Assembly (NCBI GenBank): GCA_011319805.1 | Contig: SJRY01000250.1 | Span: 372,001 to 436,000 of the forward strand | DNA from: Macrocybe gigantea | Taxonomy: Eukaryota > Basidiomycota > Agaricomycetes > Agaricales > Callistosporiaceae | Direction of reading: 5' to 3' | DNA: 64,000 nucleotides | Part shown: positions 1 through 11,270 of the stretch, in pieces | Layout: every line of letters begins with the position of its first letter | Position numbering within the stretch: the stretch's first letter is position 1 | Made by a program: the position numbers and the translations under genes | The notes under the pieces: model-generated | Told to the model about the DNA's origin: nothing | Databases searched by the model: none | What the model saw: only the letters and a program-made list of their open reading frames with translations

Positions 1-218
1 TTACTGTCCTTTTGCTTTATTTTGGGACCTGTCGTGGGCTAATTTATCTGCGTTGTAATCTGTTCTGAGCAATATACGTGTGTTTTTATTTTAGCCGTAT
101 GTATGATACATGTCTCTATATGAATCCCAAGCAGACGAGGAAAATAAATTATCGTATTGTATGGAATGGGAATCTCGTGAATGGGTTATATATCGCATGG
201 AGAGTGATACACCATCGT
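1..218. other. Left edge, TIM22 downstream sequence
   Basis: The first 218 bp follow the TIM22 stop codon on the minus strand and are AT-rich (for example the TTTTATTTTAG stretch near 85). They probably include its 3' untranslated region. No separate gene is visible. Confidence 0.5.
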
Positions 219-952
219 CTAGTCCTCACTATAAAAAGAACATAAGGGCAGTGCACTCAGTGAAGATGATGAGATGGACATACTCCGGAGGTTCACGACG
301 GAGAAAGAGGAGATCGATTGCAGTGGAGAATGCAGCGAATGCCAAGCCACCACCGAAAGCAGCCTTTGGACCCGAGTTGCGGGCAAGTATGCCACCTGCT
401 AAAAATCCAGAGGCGACAGAGTTATAGATATCGTTTTTTGCACGATACTGTAGATGAGACGTGAGCTTGAGATGCACTCGAGTCACGACAATGGGGCGTA
501 CCGATTCTATGACGCATTCTATGCCTGCGAACAATGCGCCGACTTTACCGAAACCTTTGCCACTCGACCACATTCCTCTCCCCATCTCCTTGAAGATTTC
601 CCTTGCTTTCTGCGCAGTGTTCATGCCGGCTTGTGTCTGTTGCCGTAACATGGGGTCCTCGTACGCAAAAGAAGCGGACATGAGTGAAAAGAAAGCACCA
701 ATGCCGAATCCTGGGAGCATGCTTGAGCATCGTCCGAAATGCAGACTAACTATGGCCAGAGAACGTACCAGCGCCGCCCGCCAGAACAGTTTTAGTTATG
801 CAAGATTCCATAGCCATGGCAGCGTAGCCTTCCCATTTTTTCTGTTGCTCCAGTTGAGCACGATCCTCCTCAGTAAGTCCAGGAGGGAGAGGCTCCTTAC
901 CCGGGGCAAAGATGGGGACTTGCCCTGGAAAGTGTGGAAAGCTCCCGTTCAT
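219..952 (-). CDS. TIM22: Mitochondrial inner-membrane translocase subunit Tim22
   Basis: Tim22 is the channel subunit of the TIM22 complex, which inserts carrier proteins into the mitochondrial inner membrane. Four exons join cleanly: 952-769, 710-502, 447-284 and 228-219, giving 188 codons plus stop. All three introns (711-768, 448-501, 229-283) have consensus ends (GTACGT, GTACGC and GTATGT donors). Family signatures are the stretch before intron 1, continued by [18 protein letters not shown], then GLGKVG-like [17 protein letters not shown] and, after intron 2, [14 protein letters not shown] followed by [10 protein letters not shown] proline-rich N-terminus ([11 protein letters not shown]) is usual in basidiomycetes. 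The tail after the last intron is PPDED. The ATG at 952 is the first in frame; an upstream coding exon cannot be excluded, because the frame stays open to a potential acceptor near 975. Intron 2 is 54 nt and free of stops. Confidence 0.9.
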
Positions 953-1537
953 TGGAGCTGACGAAGACGGCACTGACAGCCCAGAAAATATCGTTCTGTT
1001 TGTGTCTGTTTATGATCACGGCGGCTTGTCCGATCTTGTGCCGTGCCGCTGCGTCCGTGGCCGCGGGTTGCAGTGCTGTCGTCGGATTCAAATACTGGTC
1101 TGAAATGACCGTGTAGCATCTAACGCGCATACACTAGACACCAGATTAAAGAGCGGGGAAAACTTGCCAAGAAACTGAAGTCGCATTATCTATTAAACCG
1201 CTCCACAAGCAGTGAACTCGCTTGAATTCGATATCAAAAGTGATAAACAATTAGGCTCTTGCATTCAAAAAAAAAAAAAAAGAAAAAAGTGTGGACGCAG
1301 GCACCTTTTCTGCATGGAGGAGTACAATGCGCGAACCTTGTCCCATTGTTGTGGCTGATGCGTGATGATGATGATGGGGTTTGTACCAGGTGGCACTGTC
1401 ACTTAGGCTCTTCTCACCCTTCCATTCCATCGCCGTCGGGTGCATCTTGAAGCACACTCCGACGTTCATTCCTTTGTCTCTTCACGACCTGCAAACTAAC
1501 GTATTGGAGCAGCATTCGCATCGTTCCTGCTTTCTTC
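953..1537. other. Divergent intergenic region between TIM22 and the CSC1-like gene
   Basis: This stretch of about 585 bp separates two divergently transcribed genes and presumably holds both promoters. It contains a 15-bp A run starting at 1267, continued after one G, and a short GATGATGATGATGG microsatellite near 1365. No gene is recognisable. Short open frames here are low-complexity artefacts of the A run and the triplet repeat. Confidence 0.5.
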
Positions 1538-4500
1538 ATGTCTGGCATCTCGGATGAAGCCAACAAGCTCTTCAATGACGACTCCCGGACGCTGGCGCCC
1601 GCGGCAGTAGGAGCTCAGGTTGCGTTGATGAGTGTCATCTCTGTAAGTTTAGCCGCCAGCATCTTCAGAGTTCAGAGAAACGCATACTTCGTGCAACAGG
1701 TGGCAACCATCTTAATATTCAATCTTCTGCGGCCTAACAACAAGGTTTTCCGATACCTTTCTACACAAGAGACAATGACATGACATTCTATGTATAGATC
1801 ATCTACGAACCCAAGGTCAAATACCACGTCGGAAACAAACCTCCTCCCCGAATATCAGATTCCCTCTTTGGTTGGCTTCCACCGTTAATCAACACGAAAG
1901 AGCCTGAGCTCCTGGACAAAATTGGCCTTGACGCTGTCACTTATCTACGTTTTGGTCGTTTAATGCGTTGGCTCTTCACCGGCATCGCGTTCCTTGGATG
2001 TGCGATTCTCATTCCGATCAACGTCACTTTCAACCTCCAGCACGTAAAGCGGACGAAACGGGATGTTCTCAGCATACTCACCATTCGCGATGTTACGGGA
2101 AATATACTTTACGCCCATGTCGTCGTCACCTACCTTGTCACTATTTTGGTCATTGGCTGCGTCGAATGGCATTGGAGGAAGATGAACCAGCTCCGTCGTC
2201 AATGGTTCCGTTCTCCGGAATACCTGGAATCCTTCTATGCAAGAACGCTCGCCATTCTGCATGTGCCTAAAAGTTTCCAGAGCGACGAAGGAATTAGGAC
2301 CATCTTGGAGGGTACCAAAGTTCCCTACCCGACCACTAGCGTTCACATAGGTCGGAAGGTAGGAAAGTTGCCTGAGTTGATAGAGTATCACAATCAAACC
2401 GTGCGCGAATTCGAAGCCATTCTCGTCAAATATCTGAAGAATGGTAAAATTGGTCGGAAACGTCCAACAACTCGGATTGGTGGATTTTGCGGTATGGGCG
2501 GAACCAAAAAGGACGCTATCGATTTTTACACGTGAGTGGATCATGCCTGTCTTCGCTGGAGCGTCATAGCTCAAGATTGTCAGTGCAAAACTGAAACGCA
2601 CTGAAGCTGCAATCGAGGAATACCGTCGGCAGATCGATACCCGAAAGCCAGAGAACTACGGCTTTGCCAGCATGGCTGCTGTGCCTTATGCGCACATCGT
2701 TGCCAACATTCTCCGAAATAAGCATCCGAAAGGCACTGCCATCAACCTTGCCCCAAACCCCAAGGACATCGTGAGTTCAAAATGAATGCATACGAATTGA
2801 ATCCTTGTGAAATGTTTTGTCAAGGTCTGGGAGAACATGAACAAGTCAGACGGAGAGCTGGCTCGCAAGAAAATGATGGGTTTCCTGTGGTTGGCCGCCG
2901 TATGCTTCTTCAACACCGTCCCCCTCTTCATCATTTCCCTTCTCGCTAACCTTGACACCGTCAGTCACTTGCCATCCAATTCAAGGGCTAAACACTGATC
3001 ATGGTTTGTTTCACAGCTAAGAGGCTATGCCCCCTTCCTTGACGCATGGGCTAGCGCTTCTCCACATACCTTCGCATTGGTTTCTGGCGTCCTTCCTCCG
3101 ACTATTTCAGGCCTGTTTGGCTTCTTCCTCCCGGTTATAATGCGCTGGTTGAGTCAGGTCACTATCGAGCTCTCTAATTCTATTTTTCTTTCCACGTCAC
3201 TTAACTAACTCATACCAGTACATGGGAGCCTTGACGCACTCAAAACTGGATCGTGCCGTCATCGCTCGCTATTTCTTTTTCCTAGTTATCAGTCAACTCG
3301 TTATCTTTACCCTGATCGGCGTCCTGTTCAGTAAGTCCGCTTGGCGTAAACGTTTTTAACGTGTTCCTGGACTGTGCAACAGACTGCGTGCAGCAAATAA
3401 TTGAGCAGATTGGCCGCAGGACGAGTATTTCGGAGATACTGGACAACTTGCACAGTCAGTGAAGCACGTGGCAGTCTATTCTTGTCATTGTTTGATTTCC
3501 TTTTTTTTTCCTTCTCCCAGCACTTCCCGGGACTATCCATCGCACGTACATCAATCAAGCCTCGTATTGGTTGACATTCTTCCCGTGAGTGTTTGTCTCT
3601 TACATCTTTCCCCAGGCTCTGAAGGACATTAGGCTCCGAGGCTTTTTGGTAGTATTCGATCTTGCACAGATCCTCAATCTACTGTGGATTTCATTCAAGA
3701 AAAGGTACCGTTGCATATCAAGTGATGCTCAAACGCCTTCTCAAACGCGCATAGGGTTTTTGGTCGAACACCTCGCGATATTCGAGAATGGACACAACCG
3801 CCAGACTTCCAATACGCGATCTATTAGTGCGTTTCCTTTCTTTCCCTTTTCTGAGCTTGAATTGATGACGACCATTACCAGCTCTAACATTGTGAGTAAG
3901 GTCTTGCTACAACGGGACGTTTTGCTCACGGCGATCCCTGACTGACAGCTGTTCATGGGGGCGGTTGGGCTCGCCTTCGCGCCTCTTGCGCCGCTCGTTG
4001 CTGTTGCCGCTGCTATCGTATTCTGGGTGGGATCTTGGGTCTATAAATACCAATTGATGTTTGTTTTCGTATCGAAGGTCGAATCCGGCGGTGTAAGTAA
4101 CATTTATCCGTATTGACTGTCAGACTTACTTTGTCTCCTCAGAGGCTCTGGAATGTAATCATCAATCGCTTGCTTTTCTCCGTGCTTCTGATGCACGCTC
4201 TCATGATATTAAGTATGTGCATGACCGAACTAGTTATTCCCGCTGCTTATCGCCTCCTAAGCTATCGGATTGGCGCACAAATTCCGTTCCCTTCAGTGGT
4301 TGTCCACAGTTCCTCCAGCTCTCTTCATTTTCGCGTACAAGATCTACATAAACCGCGTGCATCTTCCCGTGTTCCAGTATTACATACCCACCGAAGACGA
4401 GATCCGACTTGCCAAAGTTCACTCTCAGCGCGCAGATGCGAAAGGCAATCGCCTGGAAAAGCGATTTGGTCATCCCGCTCTCCACGCCGAGTTATTCACA

Positions 4501-5284
4501 CCCATGTTGCACGCAAACATGATGCCTTTACTGAGCCAGGTCTACCACGGAAAGATGAGCCGAGATGAGGCCAAACTTAACGAGTACGGGGGACAAAGTT
4601 GGAAGCCCAAATCGTTCCTGGTGGCGTCAGGATCGCGGCTGTCAGCCAGGTGTGTTGTAACCTATCTTGCAAATGAGTAAACACGCTGCTCACAACCAGC
4701 GTCTATAACAGAACGACCTGGAGTACGACCCAGTCCTCTATCAACGCGACAGGGGAGAACTGGACTGGGATGCACGTTCCATGGCGTCTACAGTGATGTT
4801 CGACAGCCCTACGTCACACTCACCTTCAAGTTCGCAGTTCTTTTCAACTGGACATTCGCTTCTTGGGTCATCCTATGATCGCTATCTTGCTCATGGACCT
4901 CAGCAACAGCTTAATCAGTCTGATATTGAGCTGACCCCAATGGACTCCATGCAAGAGCCACTTTTGAATTCGCGGGTTCTTAAATTCAATCATCAGCAAG
5001 CCATGGTGTCGCAGCATTCTCTTGCGCCCTCTATACCACCATCACTATACCAGGATCCTGTGGGCTCTGCTCGCGAAGCTCCAACGCATAGACCTCAAGA
5101 AGGATTCTATTCACCAAGTGCTTCAGATTGGAGTTCCGCCTATTCCCAAGGAACTGTTTCACCATACCAAGAAGCTCCGGCTTATACCCCTGGTTTAGGA
5201 GCCGCGCAGAGCACAACGTATAACAATCACACTCGTCAAGGCAGTAACTTCAATATGGCGGGGCGCGGCGCTTATAGAGAATAA
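1538..5284 (+). CDS. CSC1/OSCA-like hyperosmolality-gated cation channel (DUF221 family)
   Basis: This is a multi-exon gene of the Csc1/Rsn1/Phm7 family, whose members are mechanosensitive or osmosensitive calcium-permeable channels. The first exon encodes a short extracellular N-terminus and first membrane helix (MSGISDEANKLF, then ALMSVISVSLAASIF). The next segment carries the typical motif of N-terminal Csc1 proteins (VKYHVGNKPPPRISDSLFGW, then LINTKEPELLDKIGLDA), two further helices and the cytosolic loop rich in charged residues. Exons from 2810 to 4230 encode the seven-helix DUF221 core (GYAPFLDAW, HTFALVSGVLPP, YFFFLVISQLVIFTL). The C-terminus (about 4740-5281) is Ser/Gln/Pro-rich and probably cytosolic. 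About ten short introns interrupt the gene. The start ATG is followed by a plausible family N-terminus. The exact number of exons between 3000 and 4680 was not fully resolved. Confidence 0.88.
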
Positions 5285-5513
5285 ATGGGCAGGCTCTCTT
5301 TTCATGACACCGGTTGTAGAAGTGATCTTATGAGCAGGGCATCTACGGGCTCGTGTTGTAAAAGATATCTTACTATTTATAATACTAGTACTGGCTTTCG
5401 CAGCCTCCGAACGAACATTAAGACCCGCAATGCGTACGCTGATAACCATACAAGATACAGACATTTGATGGAAAGGCAATACCAACACACTGAACACCGT
5501 CGAGCGGCGATTT

Positions 5514-6672
5514 CTACTTGAACGCCCGTAATCTCGTCGAACGTCGAGGGGTCGATGGTTGTGCGATGGCGCCACTACTAATGCCCTGCGTTGGAGTACC
5601 GTTGGTCTGTTCGACAATTCGGGACGCAGCGGCATCTTCAGGATCGCGAACCGCAAGGCCCGTCGCTCCGACAGTGGCTCGCTGAAGAACCTCGGCAGCC
5701 AAAGCGTTTCGGATGGCCGCACCATTGTGGCGAGCCTCCGTGCGCTCCTGCGCCTTGATCATTTTTTCGACGTCTTCGTTTGTCATCTTGTTCTTCCCTT
5801 TGTCAAGCTTTCCCCGGATAGGAATCTCGGGGCTGGGGAAATCAGTTTCTCCGGTTTCTTCAGTCTCCTCGATGGTGCGAGGAGTAGGACGATATCTGGC
5901 TTCGTCTTCGGACACCGAATCACTGTCCTCGTCGCGTTGCGAACGCTTGCGCTTAAGAACACTCACGGCATCTGGCGTCTTGGGCGAGGTTGAGGAAGAA
6001 CTCTAAAAACGACGTCGTCAACATTGCACACCAAATAATACGGCAAAAAGAAAATACAAACTCTGGATCATCAACAGGATCCTCCTCGGTCTGGGGTGAA
6101 CGCTTCTTGTTCCTGTCAAAGGTGTGAGGAATGGCATAACGAAGTAAGTAAAGCGAACAAACACAGCAGCCAAAATTTCGTCCTTGATTTCCGCAAGCCA
6201 CTGAGGTATCGGCTCGGACCAGACCTCTTCAAAGCCCCAACGAGGCTGCACCCTGACCCAGTAAGCAAAGAATTTCTCGATGCGCTCCCGTCTAGCTCTC
6301 TCGGACTTCGCCAAGAGCCGCAGATCGGCTGCTTTATCGCGTAATTTGGCCGCCTGAGCCCGTATGCTGGCAATCTGATCGATCCGTCGGCGGTCGAGCT
6401 CGTTGATCTCACGCATGATGGCGACAGTGTTCTCCAAGACATGGGCTTCGGCCTCCGGTTCCGGAGATTGGGCTCGAGGGCTGGGAGGAGTACCGCGTGG
6501 GACGTTCCTGAGATGAGCAGGAGGTGTGCGTGGCGAACGTGATCGCAACACTCTACGTGGCTGCTGAACTGTGGATAGTGCATCGGGTTGGTGTACAGAG
6601 GTGGGGTGCGCTACAAGAGAAGCTACATACCCTGTTTTTTATCGGTTGCATTCTTCGGTCGTCCTTCGTCAT
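5514..6672 (-). CDS. Unidentified coiled-coil nuclear protein
   Basis: I do not recognise this family. A model with four exons fits: a short first exon from ATG 6672 (MTKDDRRMQPIKNR) ending at a GTATGT donor, then a basic Pro-rich segment (RSRSPRTPPAH). A charged helical region follows (LENTVAIMREINELDRRR to ARRERIEKFFAYW), then a globular-looking motif (PRWGFEEVWSEPIPQWLAE). After two more introns comes an acidic Ser-rich linker (PQTEEDPVDDPEF), then KRKRSQRDEDSDSVSEDE and a lysine/arginine-rich end. Candidate nuclear-localisation signals (LKRKRS, KLDKGKNK) suggest a nuclear location; this is inference. The coiled-coil plus aromatic patch is reminiscent of small kinetochore or chromatin subunits, but no specific assignment is justified. 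The stop is at 5514-5516. Confidence 0.65.
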
Positions 6673-7424
6673 GTGCACTGAGGAGAGTCAGGAAACTGTG
6701 AATTGAAAGAAAGAGAATGGTACGCACGCGTTGCCCGATAACTGGATTGTGAGTAACTTTTCGCGGATAGCTTCAGACTTCAGATTTCCCTTGATGTTAT
6801 GATCCTAGGTGTTCTGTCAGGATCCGTGTCATGTGGAGGTGCTACTGGACTTGCCTTGGCCAGTTTTTGTAATTCTGCACGGCTCATTGCCTGGAGATTC
6901 TGGGATGTGAGAGGCAACAACATGGGCGGATTTGTCGGGTGGGGGAGAATGTCAAAAATTGCTGAACCATGATTCTCTGTGGCTTATAAGGGCTGGGTAG
7001 ACATATAAGGGTAAACAATAGCTTCTGCGTTCGTTGATCAAGGAATGCAGAAGCTATTGTTTATTACCCCTGCGCGTATCAACTGAGCAGAAATTCCAAC
7101 ATTCTGGGACAGAAAAAGAAAAAAAACCTGGACTGTAAGGCTTGCTCCTCTAGGCGATCCATGCGATTACGTACCTTTTTCAGCAAAGATATGGCCCAGA
7201 GGAGGCCATAAGAAAACAATAAGGGTGGGATAACAAGATAGGACATGAATTCCACTTGCCATAAAAGGCAACACAACATGCCCCAAGTGCCACTATTGTT
7301 CTCCGAAGGTCATATTCCATCGCGGGTTTTCAAAATTCAGTGGCACACATAATGCGGCCACCTGTTGCACACCCTATCATCCCGTCTTCTTCCCCTCATC
7401 TTCAATCTAGCAATAGACACGAAC
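6673..7424. other. Divergent intergenic region with long inverted repeat
   Basis: About 750 bp separate the coiled-coil gene (-) from the SAP-like gene (+). The main structure is an inverted repeat at 7009-7069, described separately. Two ATAAGGG copies lie just left of it (near 6985 and 7005). No coding exon or RNA gene was recognised. Confidence 0.5.
7009..7069. repeat. Inverted repeat with 16-bp perfect stem
   Basis: The arm AAACAATAGCTTCTGC at 7013-7028 is followed by an 18-nt spacer and its exact reverse complement at 7047-7062. GGGT at 7009-7012 can extend the stem with ACCC at 7066-7069 across a 3-nt bulge. It is the longest perfect hairpin I noticed in the window. It lies about 350 bp upstream of the SAP-like gene and 340 bp upstream of the divergent coiled-coil gene. 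It could be a transcribed hairpin, a dyad binding site or a MITE-like remnant; no target-site duplication was identified. Confidence 0.8.
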
Positions 7425-8259
7425 ATGGACAGAATAGCCCTCACATCACTGAAACGCCCCGTCTTGCAGCAACTTGCAAAGGTAAGCAGGTCGAATCTGA
7501 AGTCGCATTATCGTCTTAATTTCAGCAGAGAGAAGGTGTAAAGCGAATGGCAGAAATGCCGAGATAATTGACCTGTTGATGGAGAAACACCCTGATGGTG
7601 TCCCTAGGCAAGTCACTCATCCCAATGGAACAACATTGAGCCTGACTTGTAGATGACCGTGGCGTAGACGCTCACCGCCGGAAGAAGATGACAGAAGCGC
7701 GCAACGCGCATCATTGAAACGAATTAAACCCGATGAAGACACCGAGGCTATAGATCCGCTGGGTGAACCTGTGAACAGTGAGTTGAGCTACGGCGACGTT
7801 TGATACCCTGTCTTGATAGCCGTTTCAGAAAAGCAGAAATCCAGCAAACTCAGGCGGGGGCGGACACGGTCCTCCAAAAGGAAGAATGCCGTCGCAGACA
7901 AGGAAAATAATGCGCCAGCGCAATCCGATGCACATCAATGGCCGATGGTACCAGGTAACAAAGACGTGCGACGCACGAAGCGCGCCATGACCAGGCTCGT
8001 GAACGAAGACCTATTGCTCAACGAAAGCATGGAGGAGCTTGAAGCATTGCTGGAGACCGCGCATTCGCTTTACGAATCCTCGGCGGATGTTGCGAAAGAC
8101 GTGATGTGGAACCGGCATTTCATGGAGGTGTACATCCTCCAACGAATGAGACTCGACCGCACGCTCTGGGACGGAACTCGATTGATGGAGGAGCAGGAAG
8201 AAAAGGAGGGAAAGGTGTCAGGGGAGACCAACGACGATAAGGTTGATGGGGAGGATTGA
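7425..8259 (+). CDS. SAP-like domain protein
   Basis: A small basic protein begins with a SAP-like DNA-binding motif split by the first intron: LKRPVLQQLAK joined to NGRNAEIIDLLMEKHPDG, with the 3' splice site near 7532. SAP motifs are helix-turn-helix elements that bind DNA in chromatin and RNA-processing proteins. A second intron (7608-7667) has a GCAAGT donor, and a third (about 7779-7825) a GTGAGT donor. The middle is Arg/Ser/Lys-rich (KLRRGRTRSSKRKN), and the C-terminal half is helical and acidic (NEDLLLNESMEELEALLETA, then VYILQRMRLDRTLWDG). Stop is TGA at 8257-8259. The upstream ATG at 7425 has no in-frame alternative. The molecular role is unknown beyond likely DNA or RNA binding. Confidence 0.72.
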
Positions 8260-8381
8260 TCCGTGTCATTTACTTGGGTCGTTCAGTTGTAATCATTATA
8301 CTGCAGGCACATCCACGTGCCATTCCGCTCTTTCAGAACGATAAATTTCAACTATACGCTGCATGACCATTGCAGGCGGTC

Positions 8382-10966
8382 ATGGCATCGTATCTGCATC
8401 GAGCGAGGTACTGGAGACTGACCAGCCTGAGGGGACAGTCATATTTCAGCAACTCGCGACGACTCTACGCGGCTGGTCCGCCTTCACCACCCAAATCCCT
8501 GCAGCACCCACAGGAGGAACATCGGCCTCGGCATGAAGTACAAGAGAAGAGCGCTTCAGTTAGTGTACCATTCAATCCCCCAGGTGGAGGCGGAGGCCCC
8601 GGCGTAGGAGGCACTGGTTCCCTCTTTCCGCTGACCAGTTCACCACTGTTGGATGCTGCCCTGACGACAGTCATCGGCCTCAGCATTGGTATGTCATACG
8701 TCAGATTTTCAGGCTTCTGCTGGCAGATATTAATGCAACATTAGTTTTCCTGAGCGGTGCTGCATATCTGAGCTGGTACAAGAAACGAGTACTCGACAAG
8801 GTACAAAACTACGGCTTCTATTCACACAATGTCACGACTATTTCCTTTAGATTGAAGAAGCTTTCAAAGGTGGCTACGATCCTGCACTGGAACTTGTGAA
8901 CCATTCGGCCAAGCAAAAGCCTGCCGCCGTGGAGGATGTTGACGGATCTGAATATAGAGGGGCTTCCTGGACGGAGAATTTGAACCGCAAAGAGCAAACC
9001 ATGATTGACCGAATCATCCACGGACAAGAACAAGGACATTACTATGTCCTCCTCGGTCCCAAGGTGGATCCTTGTGCTCTCCTCGAAACCCTTATCTCCC
9101 TAACTTTTTCAATAAGGGGACTGGCAAAGGAACGATGATATTCGATTCCATGGCCAAGTGCCAAGCAGAAGGCGTCTCAATCTGTGAAGCCCATCCTGAT
9201 CTAGAAGTTTTCAGATTACGACTTGGCAAGGCTCTCAATTATGAGTTTAACGAGGATTCACAAACAGGCCTTTTTCAACGGCGCGATCCTCGAGAAGGTA
9301 AGCTATCACAACTCACGAAAACTCAGATGTCTTAGTTGACATGAAGTACGCTGCCAACAGGCGGACCTGGTCTGGACATTGAACGAGGCGAGATCGCGCT
9401 CTCCTCCATGTTTCGCTTTTTGCACATTGTCTGATTGACCACAGCTCTCAACAAGCTCGAGAAAGTTGCGCTCCGTTCAGCTCGACGTACTGGCCGTCCC
9501 TTGGTCTTGATTATCAACAATATTCACTTCTTTAAAAACGACGATGAAGGTAAAAACATGCTTCTGCAACTACAGCAACGAGCGGAAGCATGGGCTGCAA
9601 GTGGTATGTATATCTGTCTGTCTTTTCTCAAGTAATGATGTCTAAGATCCATCACACCAAGGCATTTTGACCCTCGTGTTTAGTTCGTGAGTATATCTCA
9701 CTGTCAGAAACGAGGCTACAGGTAACAGAATTCCGCAGCGATGATTTCTGGCCTTTCAATGTTATGCGTAGGTTTCGTCCTTGGGCTTAACTGTATTTGC
9801 TGCAACTCCCTTCGACAGGAAAAAACGCCAGTCGCATGCATGTATGGTCTTGCCACTTCATTTTCGTTGTGCTGCAGACCAAATACTGATAGGTCTTGTC
9901 CATCTCTGATCTCAATGGTCAAGATGCCTTTCATGCTGCCGCCAAGATGCATCTGAACACCGGACGCAAGAGTGCCACTCCCGAAAAGCTCAAGGAAGCC
10001 GTTTCCATCGTTGGAGGAAGATTGTCATATCTGAACAGGGTGAAAGGTGTCTGAAGTGTGGCCTGATTTCTTATCCTGACTAGCAACTTCCAGGTTGCTC
10101 GATCGAGAGATGTGGTAGAAATGGCGAACCATATCCTTGACGTCGAGAAAGGATGGCTGCTCAGTCAAATAGGTGAGGCGATATCCCCAAGCCTTCAATA
10201 TGCAAATGACCATCTCGCCAAGGCCTCATTCCGGACTGTGATGATGATGTTATGGACGAGGTGCGCTGCCAAGGGTCGCTCGTGGTTTCAGCTGAGACAG
10301 TTGGTCTTGCATGCAGCAAAAATGGAGTTCTTGTTCCTGGCTATTATTACAGGAATTTGTCAAGATTAGGCAAGGAAAAGAAAAGGCCAGGGCGGAAGCA
10401 ATAGCGGCAGGCATCGACGTCGGGGTTGAGGAACTACCGCTACCTGTCATTCCATATGTCAGTCAGCCTCCTGTCGCCCTGTGATACATAACTCACATTG
10501 TAGAAGTGGCGATGCCGGCAGATAATGACTCGCGCCGATTTCATAGATCGTACGTTTTGCACCAGAAGAGGCATTGTGGAGAATGACCATCTTTTCACAA
10601 CAGAGCTTGATCATGCGAACGTCATTGCAATTGACGTGGGTCCTACATTGAATGCCCTTTACGTATCTCGCAATTCTAACTATAAACAGATCAACCATGA
10701 CGTTCGACCGGACTCCATGCTAATTCTTCATGCTGCTCGTCAAGTCGTCGAAGAGGAAAGTTTTGAAGGAACGCTGAAGAACGTCCGGGACAGAATAGAC
10801 GAGATTGAAAGTTTGCACAGGACCCGCGAGCTGACAGTAAGTCCAGGCCCATATATTTGATAACATTTCTGACTTCTGCCTGCAGTTCAAGGATATGGAG
10901 GAGGATGATACATTACGCCTGACGATTAAAAAAGGAGGCAAGCCCTCGGGCAGGTGGTTTGGCTAA
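8382..10966 (+). CDS. Mitochondrial AAA+ ATPase with C-terminal winged-helix region
   Basis: The protein starts with an arginine- and serine-rich presequence (MASYLHRARYWRLTSLRG) suggesting mitochondrial targeting, then a Pro/Gly-rich linker and one membrane segment (LDAALTTVIGLSIG, continued after an intron by FLSGAAYLSWY). The ATPase domain has Walker A GPKGTGKGT, split by an intron near 9062. The Walker B position reads RPLVLIINNIHFF, with asparagines where most P-loop ATPases have acidic residues. The later part includes GRLSYLN, VEMANHILDVEKGWLLSQIG and the helical end HAARQVVEEESFEGTL. This matches fungal proteins annotated as AAA protein with C-terminal winged helix. Function is unknown; a role in mitochondrial proteostasis or nucleoid maintenance is inference. 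Many introns interrupt it; stop TAA is at 10964-10966. Confidence 0.75.
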
Positions 10967-11270
10967 TTTCTGAGGTCCTTGCATGGACGGACATCATAGC
11001 TAAACCCCAGTCGCCAGATGGTCGCAATAACCGGCCATCCATGCAGAGTAAATATATTGCACGGGTGCTCCAGTTTTTTGAATCTAAGATAGCGAGCAAG
11101 ACGAGAGACCTGAAGTAAGTTAGACAGAGGGTGAAAGGAAATAGACTGCAATAACGTGGCGAGGAAAGGAAGAGTGGTACTACATGACAATACACAACGA
11201 GGTCAGGAAGAGGATTGTTCAGTATCGTGAGAGTGAGGGAATTTGAGAGTTGGGCATGTAACTGTTGACA
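10967..11270. other. Convergent intergenic region
   Basis: About 300 bp lie between the stop codons of the AAA ATPase (+) and the NAB2-like gene (-), presumably holding both 3' untranslated regions. I see no gene or clear repeat in it. Confidence 0.5.

Noticed and set aside
461..961. 166-codon plus-strand frame over TIM22
   Set aside because: It is antisense to well-supported TIM22 exons and has no domain or splice support.
1251..1469. His-rich minus-strand frame in the TIM22/CSC1 promoter
   Set aside because: It is generated by the GATGATG microsatellite and the A run, which are low complexity.
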